A DNA stretch of 64,000 bases from Cololabis saira (GCF_033807715.1 NC_084591.1:48207915-48271914); one strand, 5' to 3'. Positions 11,396 through 21,594 are shown, counted from the stretch's first letter. Program-made: numbers and translations. Notes: generated by a model from the sequence alone, not told the origin.

Positions 11396-11926
11396 CAGCC
11401 AGAGGTGTCAAGTAACGAAGTACAAATACTTTGTTACCTTACTTAAGTAGAAATTTTGGTTATCTATACTTCACTGGAGTAATTATTTTTCAGACGACTT
11501 TTTACTCCTTACATTTTAAAAACAGCCTTGTTACTCTATTTCATTTCGGCCTTTAAAAAAAAACTATCCAGTTAAATTGCGCCATCCGGGTTGAGTGAAT
11601 TTGGTTGTGATTGGATGAGAACTATAAACATAATACCATTCCGACACTATAGACACTATAGACAGTTTTACGCGCCAGAACACGGGCGCTGCCATTCCTC
11701 TGCATTAATGCATGTCATTTCCGGCGGGAGGGGTTTGCAGCGTCTACCGGTGTAAACACAGCGGCGTGGACACAAACAAATGTCTTTGCCATGGGAACAC
11801 GGTTCTACTACTTTGACTGGAGATGGCGTTACTCTCCGCACCGGAATTCAGTGCAGAACTGGGAGGATAACGTGATGACAGCAGCAGAACAGACAGCTGA
11901 TCTGCTCCTACTTCCTGCAATCCACA

Positions 11927-12279
11927 ATGGACAATCTGAAAGTTTCTGAGGTTTATCAATATCTGCACAGAGACAAAGTTGGTTTTGTCATGTCATACAA
12001 ACATGATCGTTTTGTTTATTTGGTTGGTCACGTTAGTCTGAAGATGTCCGTGGCAGAGACGCAAGAGAACTCGTCGGGAGAAATGTCGCAACCAAGCACC
12101 AGCGAGGAGATTGGTAGCCAGGCCCAGGAAGACCAACCAACTGTTGTACATCCCTGGCCGTACCTGGAGGAATTGTTCCAAATGGTTGGATGCAAAAACA
12201 ACTCATTTAGAATACAACGAGTACCACGAGCTAATGGCTTTCAAAAACTTGCCGTCTAATTTGAAAAAGCATACTGAGG
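11927..12279 (+). pseudogene. hAT transposase exon 1 (BED-type zinc finger region)
   Basis: The N-terminal reading contains HPWPYLEELFQMVGCKNNSF, the usual lead-in to the BED finger of Tol2-like transposases. A frameshift around 12220 moves the rest to another frame (FKNLPSNLKKH), and the finger cysteines are lost in between. The exon ends at a good splice donor (GAG|GTAAGA) at 12279/12280. A downstream methionine (MSVAETQENSSG, near 12043) is the more likely start. The BED finger binds transposon ends. Confidence 0.6.
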
Positions 12280-13204
12280 TAAGATGAAACTAAAATTTCT
12301 TATTATCAGTGGGTTATGGGCAAAATACTGTAGTAACGTTAACCTAGTGACGTAGGCCGACTCATGGTAAATTTGCAATGTTTGCTATGGGGAGGTAATG
12401 TTAAATTACCTAAATATCTAATTAACTAGCTGACGTTAACTAGCTACATGCTAAAACATGCCATCAAGTTTCCAAGTTCGTTTGGTGGGCATGGTGAGAT
12501 TTGAAATTCGACTTTTTAGCCAAATGTTATCTGAGCTTATATTATTGCTATATGCAATATTTTTAAGTTAATTGTGCAAAGCTATAATCTGCAGCTGGTT
12601 GATAAAGCATGTAACGTTAAGGATAGGCATGGTCCTGTCTGTGTATGAGTGCGCGCGCCTGTGTTAATTAGTTTAGTTAGTTTCAATTTATTGTCCTTTC
12701 GGAAATTCTTTTTGCATCTGTGGCAGTCAGAATACATACAGTCATGGAAAAAAGGATTAGACCACCCTTAGACCACTTCTTCTATTCTTGTTCATTTTAA
12801 TGCCTGGTACAACTAAATGTACATTTGTTTGGACAAACATAATGATAATCACAAAAATAGCTCATAAGAGTTTTATTTAAGAGCTGATATCTAGCCATTT
12901 CACATGGTTTTCTTGATAATAACCTAAATCACTTAAAAGGGACCTATTATGAAAAACACGTTTTTTATTGTTTTAACATGTATAAAGTGGTCTCCCCTCA
13001 CCCTGCCAGCAGAGGGGAGATGAAATCCCATGAATTTCTGCAAGGTCTGTGACCCCCGCCCGACAGAATCCCCCAGTGTCACGTGATTTTTTTTGAGCCG
13101 ATTAGAATCTGCTCCCGTCGTGAGTCACGACGGGAGCAGATTTCAATAGGTCGGCCTCCGCTGCTGAAACCACGCCCACAACCAGCTCTCTCCGCCGGCT
13201 GGAG

Positions 13205-13680
13205 CTCCGCCATTGTTCAGCAGCGGTGACAGTTTTCCACCGGTTTCAACAGCGAGGGACAGTAAAAATGAGGTTTTGCATCGACATTTACCCTCATTAA
13301 ATGATCAGTTCCCACAGCACGGACCCGGCAACTGCACACGAGTCAGCGGTAAGTTCCTTTTTTTTAATGTTATTTATATTTGTATGATCTTTGCATGGGC
13401 TAAGTATTTAGCTTAGCTCCGGAGCACCGGCGCCGCATACGGAGCTGCGGGGGCTGCTCACGGACCGGCCCGGCTCCAGTGATCCCTAACGGAGCCACTC
13501 ACTCGTTAGGTAAATTAGTAATACATTTTTTCTGTCTGGTTTCAGATCTTCCAAGCACCTGGAGCTGTTCAACGACACCTTCAGAAAACGCACGGTCCTT
13601 CCTTGAGCCATCAATAGTGCATAAATGTTATTTATATACAACTCATATTTTATTTTTTTAACAATAAAGTTGCCATTTGT
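13205..13680 (+). other. Possible two-exon transcript-like segment
   Basis: A GC-rich segment ends at a consensus donor (AGCG|GTAAGT, 13348/13349). A pyrimidine-rich acceptor (TTTCAG) precedes 13546, and AATAAAG follows at 13663. Joining the two parts gives an open frame of about 85 codons (CTRVS|DLPSTWSC). I recognise no protein family. It could be a captured host fragment or chance. Confidence 0.25.
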
Positions 13681-13780
13681 GAAAATTCAGTGTTGTGATT
13701 TATTTACAGTTAACATGATTCATCTGTCTTGTAACATAAGAAATGATGAGAAATCTTCCTGTGTGAAGACGAGGTGACTA

Positions 13781-13871
13781 AAGGCTGATTTATGGTTCCA
13801 CGTTACACCAACGCAGAGCCTACGGCGTAGGGTACGCGTCGATTTAACGCAGGTCCGTAAATCAGGCTTTA
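13781..13871. repeat. Palindromic MITE copy a (GGCTGATTTATGG family)
   Basis: AAGGCTGATTTATGGTTCC at the left and GTAAATCAGGCTTT at the right, with GCAGAGCCTACGGCGTAGGG between. One of at least seven copies of a hairpin element in this window. Confidence 0.8.
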
Positions 13872-13939
13872 AGATCAGTTTACACCGTGTAACTGCATGA
13901 GAGTGTCCGACTATCACGTCGAGCTGCGTGACATCGGAC

Positions 13940-14403
13940 GCTCTCTGTCCACACTGAAACTGTTAAACTCTCTCTGTCCACACTGAAACCGTTAAACTCT
14001 CTCTGTCCACACTGAAACTGTTAAACTCTCTCTGTCCACACTGAAACCATTAAACTCTCTCTGTCCACACTGAAACCGTTAAACTCTCTCTGTCCACACT
14101 GAAACCATTAAACTCTCTCTGTCCACACTGAAACTGTTAAACTCTCTCTGTCCACACTGAAACTGTTAAACTCTCTCTGTCCACACTGAAACCGTTAAAC
14201 TCTCTCTGTCCACACTGAAACCGTTAAACTCTCTCTGTCCACACTGAAACCATTAAACTCTCTCTGTCCACACTGAAACCGTTAAACTCTCTCTGTCCAC
14301 ACTGAAACTGTTAAACTCTCTCTGTCCACACTGAAACCATTAAACTCTCTCTGTCCACACTGAAACCGTTAAACTCTCTCTGTCCACACTGAAACTGTTA
14401 AAC
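13940..14403. repeat. 29-bp minisatellite, 16 copies
   Basis: Unit ACTCTCTCTGTCCACACTGA plus AACYRTTAA. Copies differ only at two bases (CTG, CCG or CCA before TTAA). The variant order repeats (CCG-CTG-CCA-CCG at copies 2-5 and 12-15), indicating block duplication. Confidence 0.95.
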
Positions 14404-15476
14404 TCGCGGCCAGTTAGGACAGTCTAATACAAAAAAAATAAAGCCATGGAATAGATTTTGTCGCAGAAGCTTCTCGCATGGGACACGTTTTGTATACGAT
14501 GCAGCCGGCTGCTCTGGCCGGAGCGAGGCTTATTCTCCTCCCCTCCTACACGTCATTCAAGCAGCCAATCAGCGCAGAGCCTCATTATCATAGCCCCCCC
14601 CCCCGCCCTTAAGATGAAGCACAGAAAAAGGCTTTAGAAGCGGTAAAACTAGAGACAGGGCCCACAGGCTGAATTTCTGATTTATGTAGAAAAAACAAGC
14701 TTTAGATTGTTTTTAAGTCATTCAAGGCCTGTTTAAAATATACATTAAATGCCATAATATGTCCCCTTTAAGTTTTTACATCAATAGCTATAGCACTGTA
14801 CTGCCAAATACAGTGCTTTTCTGCATTCAATGTTTTCTTTTCTGTCTGTTTTAGTCACATGACACACTTTAGTGGTACCAGGCATTAAAATGAACAAGAA
14901 ACTGAAGAAAAAAGGGTGGTCTAATAATTTTTTCCATGACTCTAGAACCGACATAAAACAATATAGTGCAATACAGTACAATAGCCTACATTGAAAACAA
15001 TTATGACATGACATAGTAGAATCCTTGTTCCCAAAGTGCTTCACACCAAACCTAGTGGAAAATTATGAAATTAATAATTTATCTATAATTTATTTAGCAG
15101 AGCTATACTAGAGGGTATGAAAGATGGGGCAGACTAGCGTAATATGGGTCTTCCTTGTAAAGAGGTAATAGGCCCAACTAGCACCTATCAGCCTCTCAGT
15201 TTAAAATTCGGACTATCTCATCTATAATGCCACTTTTCAGATATGCCAGCTGTTTGTAGTCCTAATTCCTAAAACAGCTTTAAGTGGCAATATTCTGGTC
15301 TGCTCAACATAATTTCATAGACCAGTGAAACAGTGCACCCTAACTTGTAGTCAGACCTTCATTCATGAACTTCACACAGGGCATTAATACAGCAGAAGTC
15401 CCAGATGTCTGAGCTTGTGGTTTGAGAGAAATAATATGAATCTCAATCTGTGCCTGTGCATTTATTTTCTCCACAG

Positions 15477-16552
15477 AAGAAAAACCCCACTCATCTTAAG
15501 AGGTACATGCAGCATACTTCAGCAGCCCTCAAAAGGAAGTAATCAACTGAAGGTTCTTTGGCCCCACCCTCCAAACAAACCAAGCTGTGGGAGACTCAAA
15601 GAGTGTCGCAAACAAGTGTGGATAAAGCAGTCCTCAAATTTGTTGTCCAAGGCTTGCACCCATCACACATCGTTCAGCAACAGGGCTTCATTGATCTTGT
15701 GCAACATCTTCAGCCAAATACGAATGTCATGACACGCAATACTGTTGTAAACAAAATCTCAAAGGTCTCTGCTGAAATGAAAACAAACCTGAAAGCTGCT
15801 CTTAGTGAAATTGAGTTAATCGCAACAACAACTGACTGCTGGACGGCATACCGTTGCGGTTTCATTGGTGTCACTGCACACTGGTTTAACCCCCAGACCA
15901 TGCAGAGGTCCTGTGCTGCCCTGGCATGCAAACACCTTAAATGGTCACATACATTTTCTGCTATGGCTGGTGCCCTAAATGATATTCACACAGAATACAA
16001 CATCAGAGAGAAGATCGTTCGCACTACCACTGACAACGGATCAAACTTCCTGAAAGTCTTCAGAGTTTGTGGGCAGACTGAAGAGAACAATAATCCTGAA
16101 CCGGTAGGAGAGGGTGATGGAGAAGAGCATGATGGTGGCCAAAATGATGACGATGAAGAAGAGGAAAGCGTTGAGGGTGTTGAATTTGTTGATACCGGAG
16201 CCCTGTTGGACGAAGATGACTACTTGGAATACCAGCTGCCCAAGCACCATCGCTGTGCCTGCCACCTCCTCAATTTAGTGTCCACAGTTGATGCTTCAAA
16301 AGCAGAGGTCAACCCATTGTACAAGCGTGTGTCAAGGTCCACATTTGCCAAATGCTCCAGCCTGTGGAACAAAAGTTGAAGATCAACCATCGCATGTGAA
16401 GTAATTGAAGACCATTGCAAACTCCAACTCGTAAGGCCTGTTGCTACAAGGTGGAATTCACTCTTCTCAGCAGTAGAAAGAATAGTGCAAATAACAAAAG
16501 AACAAGGTGAAGGAGCCCTTGCAGCTGTCTGCAGTGAACTAGATACACCTAA
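15477..16552 (+). pseudogene. hAT transposase exon 2 (catalytic core, first part)
   Basis: Acceptor TTTTCTCCACAG at 15465-15476, then a frame beginning KKNPTHLKRYMQH with stops at 15540-15542 and 16377-16379. It is otherwise open through ...SELDTP to the donor GTACGT at 16553. Motifs: GFIDLVQHLQP, TTDCWTA and TTDNGSNF (the first two catalytic aspartates of the hAT DDE fold), an acidic insert (DDDEEEES), HRCACHLLNLV, and ATRWNSLFSAVER. The length and acidic insert match Tol2-like transposases. It would be catalytically plausible without the two stops. Confidence 0.8.
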
Positions 16553-16639
16553 GTACGTCACTCTGGGGGAATTTCGATCAATTTTAAAGGATCGAGAAAC
16601 TAGTTCTCTCGGGCAATGTGCTTGTTTTTAATTCAAATG

Positions 16640-16848
16640 GTGCCAAAAAGTTTTCAAATTATATGGATCCGTTTATGTTGTATTTAATTTGTGTTCCTGA
16701 CTACAGTGTGTGATTGCTGTTTGTTGTTTTTTGTTGTGTTTTCTGTTGTAACTTATGCTGCCCTCTTGGCCAGGTCGCTCTTGGAAAAGAGATTTTTAAT
16801 CTCAATGAGTCTTACCTGGTTAAATAAAGGATAATAAAAATAAAAAGT
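16640..16848 (+). mobile_element. LINE 3' tail in hAT intron 2
   Basis: GCCCTCTTGGCCAGGTCGCTCTT...GAGATTTTTAATCTCAATGAG...ACCTGGTTAAATAAAGG is a common fish LINE/SINE 3' end. The same insertion exists in the inverted hAT copy (32555-32765), so it predates that duplication. A related inverted tail is at 48365-48455. Confidence 0.6.
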
Positions 16849-16898
16849 AAGTGTCTGCTTTTCTGCCTTTCAGTTGATGAAGTGATTATAGATTAAGT

Positions 16899-17165
16899 TG
16901 TGGGAATTGCAGAAAAACGCGGAGACAATTTCCCATTCAAAAAACGTGTGTTGTTTTATTAGAAAACTTCAGAACACCGAAACACAAAATGGAGCTGTCC
17001 AGCAGCTAGAACCGCATGGAGCTCAACGTCATGACCACATTTAAAGGGGCCTCATCCCTGAACCATACTAGTTCCATGAAGGACAATATACTGCATTTAA
17101 TAATGAACGGTGTGTGGGACCACACTTGATGAATAAGGTGAATTATGTCCGTAACATTCACTACA
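16899..17165 (-). repeat. 3' LTR of the CsRn1-like element
   Basis: 267 bp. In element orientation it starts TGTAGTGAATGTTACGG and ends AATTCCCACA. Directly upstream in element orientation is a G-rich tract (CTGGGGGGACC), the likely plus-strand primer. Confidence 0.9.
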
Positions 17166-17215
17166 CAGGTCCCCCCAGAATTCACCATATTTGAAAAAAA
17201 AGAAAAACACATCAG

Positions 17216-20200
17216 TCACCGGGGAGGGGGGCGTATCAACCGTCCACAGCGGCTGCGCTGTACCGGAGGCTGATTCGAGCTGACTGCGGCAGGGGTCACG
17301 TCGTGACACAGGTGCGGGGCAGGCAGCGCGGGAGGCTGGGGAGGGGGGGGAACAGGGGGCGGGGGCCGAGCGGGAGGCCGCCCCCGTCGTGGGGGTTGGG
17401 CGAGTTCAACAGGCTTACCCACGTCTAAGTGAGCTGGTTTGAGGCGGTCGATGGAGAGGCGCTCCGGTTTACCGCCCATGTCCACCACAAAATGTTTGTC
17501 CCCTGCCTCCAAAACCCGGAATGGGCCCTCGTAGGGCGGGTGTAGCGGTCCCCGGTGGGCATCGCGGCGAATGAAAACATAATCAGCCGCCTTAAGTGCA
17601 GCCGGGACGTGCGACTGAGGCAGGCCGTGATGGCAAGTAGGGACAGGCGCAAAAAGTCTTGCATTGTCCAGCAGAGCGGACCGCTGGAGAGCAGCAGACC
17701 AAGGAACCGTGGCATTAGGGACAAAATCCCCTGGAACCCGCAGCGGCTGCCCATAAACAAGCTCGGCAGATGAGGACTGTAGGTCCTCCTTTGGCGCGGT
17801 CCTGATGCCCAGCATCACCCATGGGAGTTTGTCAACCCAGTTATTGTCTTTGAGGCTGGCACGCAGGGCAGCTTTCATTGACCTGTGAAACCGTTCAATA
17901 AGACCGTTAGCCTGTGGGTGATAGGCAGTAGTGCGGTGGAGTTTAACTCCGAGGTTCTGTGCCACAGCGGTCCACAGTTCAGACGTGAACTGTGCGCCTC
18001 GGTCAGAGGATATATCTGACGGAGTGCCAAAACGAGCAACCCAGGTGCTGAGAAAAGCCCGTGCCACCTCCACAGATGCCACCGACGTCAATGGCACTGC
18101 CTCAGGCCAGCGGGTTGTCCTGTCAACCATGGTCAACAGGTACGAGAAACCGTGAGAGGAGGGCAGAGGGCCGACCAGATCCACATTAACATGGTCAAAA
18201 CGTCTCTCAGGAACCGGGAACAACTCTAGCGGGGCTTTAGTGTGGCGGTGGACCTTGGCTCGTTGGCACTCGACACAGGTGTTAGCCCAGTCCCTAACGT
18301 CCTTCTTGAGGCCGTGCCAGACAAATTTTGCCGCAACCAGTCTCTGCGACGCCTTCGAACCCGGATGTGAGAGACCATGTATGGCATCAAACACCTGTCG
18401 TCTCCACCCTGAGGGAACAATGGGCCGAGGACTGCCTGTGGAGACGTCACACAGGAGCGTGGTACTAGTATCACCAAAGACCACGTCCTCGATCTTAAGC
18501 CCTGTGGTAGAGGCCTTCAGGATCTGCACGTCAGGGTCCATGGCCTGATCTGCTGCCATGCGGGCATAATCAAAACCAAGATGGACCGCCCCAGCCACAG
18601 CCCGTGACAGGCAGTCTGCAACGTGGTTGTTCTTACCGGCAACATGCCGCAAGTCCGTGGTGAACTCGGAAATGAACGACAGATGACGTTGCTGGCGGGC
18701 GGACCACGGCTCAGCCACCTTAGCCATGGCAAAAGTCAGTGGCTTGTGGTCGACAAAAGCAGTGAAATGTCGTCCTTCCAGCAGGGAACGAAAGTGTCTG
18801 ATGGCGAGGTAGAGACCAAGCAGCTCCCGATCGAAAGTGCTGTACTTTCGCTCGCTGGGACGCAACTGACGGCTAAAGAAGGCCAGTGGCTGCCAGGCCC
18901 CGTCTACCCACTGCTCGTAAACCGCACCAACAGCGTAATCTGAGGCGTCTGAGGTGATGGCGATGGAGGCTGTTGGGGAAGGATGCGCCAGCATGGTGGC
19001 GTCCGCCAGGGCTGCTTTGGTGGCAGCAAAAGCCTTGTCCATGCACTCAGACCAGTTCACAAGCTGCTTAGGTTTACCTTTCAAGGCCTCATGCAAGGGT
19101 TGCATGAGCTGAGCAGCTCGAGGGATGAAGCGGTGGTAAAAGTTCACCATGCCAAGGAATTCTTGCAGGGATTTTACGGTCAGCGGGCGCGGGAACCGCG
19201 TGACCGCCTCCACTTTTGATGGGAGAGGGACTGCACCATCCTTAGTAACCCTGTGTCCCAGAAAGTCAATGGTGGAGAGACCAAATTGGCACTTGGCAGG
19301 GTTAACAATCAGCCCGTGTCGGCTAAGCCGCTCAAAAAGAGCTCGGAGGTGTGACAGGTGCTGAGATTTGGACGCACTCGCTACCAAGATGTCATCCAGG
19401 TACACGAAAAGAAAAGGCAAGTCCCGTAACACAGAGTCCATTAGGCGTTGAAAAGACTGGGCTGCATTTTTAAGGCCAAATGGCATGCGCAGGAACTCGA
19501 AAAGACCAAATGGTGTGATCACAGCTGTTTTGGGAATGTCCAGCGTGTGTACCGGCACCTGATGATATCCTCGGACGAGGTCCACCTTCGAAAAAATCAC
19601 CTTACCCGCCAGGTGCGCTGAAAAATCCTGTATGTTCGGGACCGGGTATCGGTCAGGTGTCGTTGCGTCATTAAGCCGCCGGTAGTCACCACACGGGCAC
19701 CAGCCGCCCCCTGGCTTGGGGACAATGTGGAGAGGCGACGCCCACGGGCTGTCGGAGCGGCGGACTATACCCAGGCGTTCCATGTTTGCAAACTCAGCCT
19801 TAGCAACGCCAAGCTTGGTCGGGTCGAGGCGCCGAGCGCGGGCGTAGACGGGCGGACCAGTAGTGGCGATGTGATGCTCGACACCATGCTTCACAGCAGA
19901 AGCAGAGAAAGTGGGCCGAGTGATCGCTGGAAACTCGGCAAGCAGACGGTGGAAATCATCCGAAACCGAGAGCAAACTAGATAAATGTACGGATTCAGTC
20001 CCGCTGACCTCACACGCAAAAGAACAAAACGTGACGGCATCAATCAAACGGCGGTTCTTTACATCTATCAAAAGTCCATGTGCACACAGAAAATCGGCGC
20101 CGAGGAGGGGAAAAGCAACCTTTGCCGTAACAAAGTCCCATCCAAACCGCTGTCCTCCAAAACACAACTCAACATACCTCAGTCCGTATGTGCGGATGGG

Positions 20201-20461
20201 GCTGCCGTTGGCAGCCTCCATGGGGGGGCCGTGGCTGTCAGTCACCATGTCCAAACGGGATGCGGGCAGGACGCTCCTCTGAGCGCCCGTGTCGCACAGG
20301 AACCGCCGTCCGGAGATGCTGTCCCGGATGAAAAGCAGCCTGCCTCCGCGGCCGACGCTCATGGCCACTGAGCGCCGGCCCGGGCGTTTCCCGGCCCGCC
20401 AAAACTGCACGGCGAACGGCACTTGGTAGCCTTGGGTCCGAACTTTGTGTGATAAAAACAC
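17216..20461 (-). CDS. pol: Ty3/gypsy pol polyprotein (PR-RT-RH-IN)
   Basis: 1,081 codons, uninterrupted. Protease active site DTGA at about residues 57-60. Reverse transcriptase with YRRLND, the catalytic aspartate in FSKVDLVRGYHQ, and YLDD at about 354-357. RNase H with TSDASDYAVGAV near 504, FDRELLGLYLAIRHF, and VDHKPL. Integrase with the H-H-C-C zinc site (H695, H699, C729, C732) and catalytic Asp761, Asp820 and Glu856 (VDLVGPLP, SSDRGAQFTS, HPQANGLIERFHR). The C-terminus is proline-rich. It acts in virus-like particles to copy RNA to DNA and integrate it. The frame overlaps gag by 103 bases in -1 phase, so the methionine at 20461 is probably not used. Translation would enter by frameshifting at 20386-20392. 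Confidence 0.93.
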   Translation of the reverse strand: MFLSHKVRTQGYQVPFAVQFWRAGKRPGRRSVAMSVGRGGRLLFIRDSISGRRFLCDTGAQRSVLPASRLDMVTDSHGPPMEAANGSPIRTYGLRYVELCFGGQRFGWDFVTAKVAFPLLGADFLCAHGLLIDVKNRRLIDAVTFCSFACEVSGTESVHLSSLLSVSDDFHRLLAEFPAITRPTFSASAVKHGVEHHIATTGPPVYARARRLDPTKLGVAKAEFANMERLGIVRRSDSPWASPLHIVPKPGGGWCPCGDYRRLNDATTPDRYPVPNIQDFSAHLAGKVIFSKVDLVRGYHQVPVHTLDIPKTAVITPFGLFEFLRMPFGLKNAAQSFQRLMDSVLRDLPFLFVYLDDILVASASKSQHLSHLRALFERLSRHGLIVNPAKCQFGLSTIDFLGHRVTKDGAVPLPSKVEAVTRFPRPLTVKSLQEFLGMVNFYHRFIPRAAQLMQPLHEALKGKPKQLVNWSECMDKAFAATKAALADATMLAHPSPTASIAITSDASDYAVGAVYEQWVDGAWQPLAFFSRQLRPSERKYSTFDRELLGLYLAIRHFRSLLEGRHFTAFVDHKPLTFAMAKVAEPWSARQQRHLSFISEFTTDLRHVAGKNNHVADCLSRAVAGAVHLGFDYARMAADQAMDPDVQILKASTTGLKIEDVVFGDTSTTLLCDVSTGSPRPIVPSGWRRQVFDAIHGLSHPGSKASQRLVAAKFVWHGLKKDVRDWANTCVECQRAKVHRHTKAPLELFPVPERRFDHVNVDLVGPLPSSHGFSYLLTMVDRTTRWPEAVPLTSVASVEVARAFLSTWVARFGTPSDISSDRGAQFTSELWTAVAQNLGVKLHRTTAYHPQANGLIERFHRSMKAALRASLKDNNWVDKLPWVMLGIRTAPKEDLQSSSAELVYGQPLRVPGDFVPNATVPWSAALQRSALLDNARLFAPVPTCHHGLPQSHVPAALKAADYVFIRRDAHRGPLHPPYEGPFRVLEAGDKHFVVDMGGKPERLSIDRLKPAHLDVGKPVELAQPPRRGRPPARPPPPVPPPPQPPALPAPHLCHDVTPAAVSSNQPPVQRSRCGRLIRPPPR

Positions 20462-21102
20462 AAGCCGACCTGTTGTGGAGCAGAAAAGTGTTGCCGGGGA
20501 GAAGCGGCCGCAGCAACGAGCGCGGAGCCGTCCCGCGTCACCGGAGCGGGCTGCGCGGGGAGGAACGCCGCCACAAACTCTCCCTGACTCGCCAGAAAAA
20601 ACTTATCAGCCTCCTCAGCCAGTCTCCGACAGTCAGTGATCGCGGTGTTGGCCAGAGCAGCCCTGACTTGGGAGGGCAGCTGACGCAGAAAAAGTTGGGT
20701 GAAAAGAAAATCGGGTCTGTGTTCACCCAGGAGATCCAGCATGCGGTCCATGAGCTCGGACGGCTTGCTGTCCCCCAGTCCCTGAAGGGAGAAAAGCCGG
20801 CTGGCTCTCTCAGCATCCGACAGTTCAAACGTCTTCAACAGGTGAGACTTGAGAGCTATATATTTATCCGTCGCCGGGGGATTTTTAAGAAGGCTCACCA
20901 CTCTGGATGCAGTTGAATTTCCGAGAGCCGACACAACGTAGTAGTATTTCGTCGTATCGGCGGTGATCTCCCGCAGCGCGAACTGCGCTTCAGTCTGGGC
21001 GAACCATGCAGATGCCGACGATTCCCAGAATTCGGGGAGTTTGAGGGTAACAGCGTTCGTAGACATGGTCGTGTCGTGTCTCTGGATACGTCCAGCAGAC
21101 AA
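20359..21102 (-). CDS. gag: Ty3/gypsy gag protein
   Basis: 247 codons from an ATG just inside the primer-binding site to a TGA at 20359-20361. The N-terminal half (LPEFWESSASAWFAQTEAQF, YYYVVSAL) is the capsid-like region seen in CsRn1/Kabuki-type gypsy elements. The C-terminal finger is C-X2-H-X9-C-X3-C (CFYH...KCRSPC) instead of the usual C-C-H-C knuckle. An internal methionine 13 codons downstream (MSTNAV) could also start. It forms the particle that packages element RNA. No stops or frameshifts. Confidence 0.88.
   Translation of the reverse strand: MSAGRIQRHDTTMSTNAVTLKLPEFWESSASAWFAQTEAQFALREITADTTKYYYVVSALGNSTASRVVSLLKNPPATDKYIALKSHLLKTFELSDAERASRLFSLQGLGDSKPSELMDRMLDLLGEHRPDFLFTQLFLRQLPSQVRAALANTAITDCRRLAEEADKFFLASQGEFVAAFLPAQPAPVTRDGSALVAAAASPRQHFSAPQQVGLCFYHTKFGPKATKCRSPCSFGGPGNARAGAQWP
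20386..20392 (-). promoter_or_regulatory. Candidate -1 ribosomal frameshift site
   Basis: In gag frame the minus strand reads CCG GGA AAC, that is G GGA AAC, the canonical X XXY YYZ slippery heptamer. A -1 slip here leads straight into the pol frame. The gag stop lies a few codons downstream and the intervening sequence is GC-rich (GCCCGGGCCGGCGC), able to form a stimulatory structure. Confidence 0.65.
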
Positions 21103-21117
21103 ACGTCGGGGTCACCA
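21103..21117 (-). other. Primer-binding site, tRNA-Trp type
   Basis: Minus strand TGGTGACCCCGACGT begins one base after the 5' LTR. From memory this complements the 3' end of vertebrate tRNA-Trp (…ACGTCGGGGTCACCA). Confidence 0.7.
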
Positions 21118-21118
21118 G

Positions 21119-21385
21119 TGTGGGAATTGCAGAAAAACGCGGAGACAATTTCCCATTCAAAAAACGTGTGTTGTTTTATTAGAAAACTTCAGAACACCGA
21201 AACACAAAATGGAGCTGTCCAGCAGCTAGAACCGCATGGAGCTCAACGTCATGACCACATTTAAAGGGGCCTCATCCCTGAACCATACTAGTTCCATGAA
21301 GGACAATATACTGCATTTAATAATGAACGGTGTGTGGGACCACACTTGATGAATAAGGTGAATTATGTCCGTAACATTCACTACA
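21119..21385 (-). repeat. 5' LTR of the CsRn1-like element
   Basis: 267 bp and, by eye, identical to 16899-17165. Followed by the AAGT target duplication. Confidence 0.9.
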
Positions 21386-21594
21386 AAGTCACAGTTTTAT
21401 ACTCTGAATGTCGTAGAACATATGTCAATATGCAGTCCCCATATTTACTATGGATGTGATTTGAACACAGCTACATTTCTAAAAGTCTCAGATGATAATA
21501 TTTTTCCTTTTTAATGATCAGTTCCTCCAGTTGAAGGTGCTACATCAAGTAGGCTAAATGTTCCATATTGGTTTTTTTTTTCTTCTTTGTACAG

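Larger units (their letters stand above)
12937..14767. mobile_element. TTAA-flanked non-autonomous DNA transposon
   Basis: Inverted ends AAGGGACCTATTATG and CATAATATGTCCCCT, each bordered by TTAA (12933-12936, 14768-14771). Inserted in the Tc1-type MITE. It carries a palindromic MITE, a 29-bp minisatellite and a two-exon-like segment. A TTAA target suggests the piggyBac or Kolobok group; I cannot decide which. Confidence 0.7.
12739..14942. mobile_element. Tc1/mariner-type MITE split by a second element
   Basis: Inverted ends CAGTCATGGAAAAAAGGA and TTTTTTCCATGACTC, flanked by TA on both sides (12737-12738, 14943-14944). A second matching stretch (TTGTTCATTTTAATGCCTGGTAC and its inverse) shows the terminal repeats extend beyond 80 bases. 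Without the insert the element is about 370 bases and has no coding sequence. It sits in intron 1 of the hAT. Confidence 0.8.
16899..21385 (-). mobile_element. Intact Ty3/gypsy LTR retrotransposon, CsRn1-like
   Basis: Complete 4,487-bp element on the minus strand: two 267-bp LTRs (TG...CA) that look identical, a 4-bp target duplication AAGT (16895-16898, 21386-21389), a primer-binding site next to the 5' LTR, overlapping intact gag and pol frames, and a G-rich tract before the 3' LTR. It lies in hAT intron 2. The inverted hAT copy at 32490-32500 holds the matching empty site. The tRNA-Trp-type primer site, the C-H-C-C gag finger and the 4-bp duplication together point to the CsRn1 clade. Identical LTRs and open frames imply a recent insertion. 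Confidence 0.9.

Noticed and set aside
13940..14403. CRISPR-like regular repeats
   Set aside because: Units are contiguous 29-bp tandem copies without spacers, in a eukaryotic transposon: a minisatellite.
19727..20916. Plus-strand frames of 85-155 codons opposite gag/pol
   Set aside because: Antisense shadows of an intact GC-rich gag/pol; no domain match.
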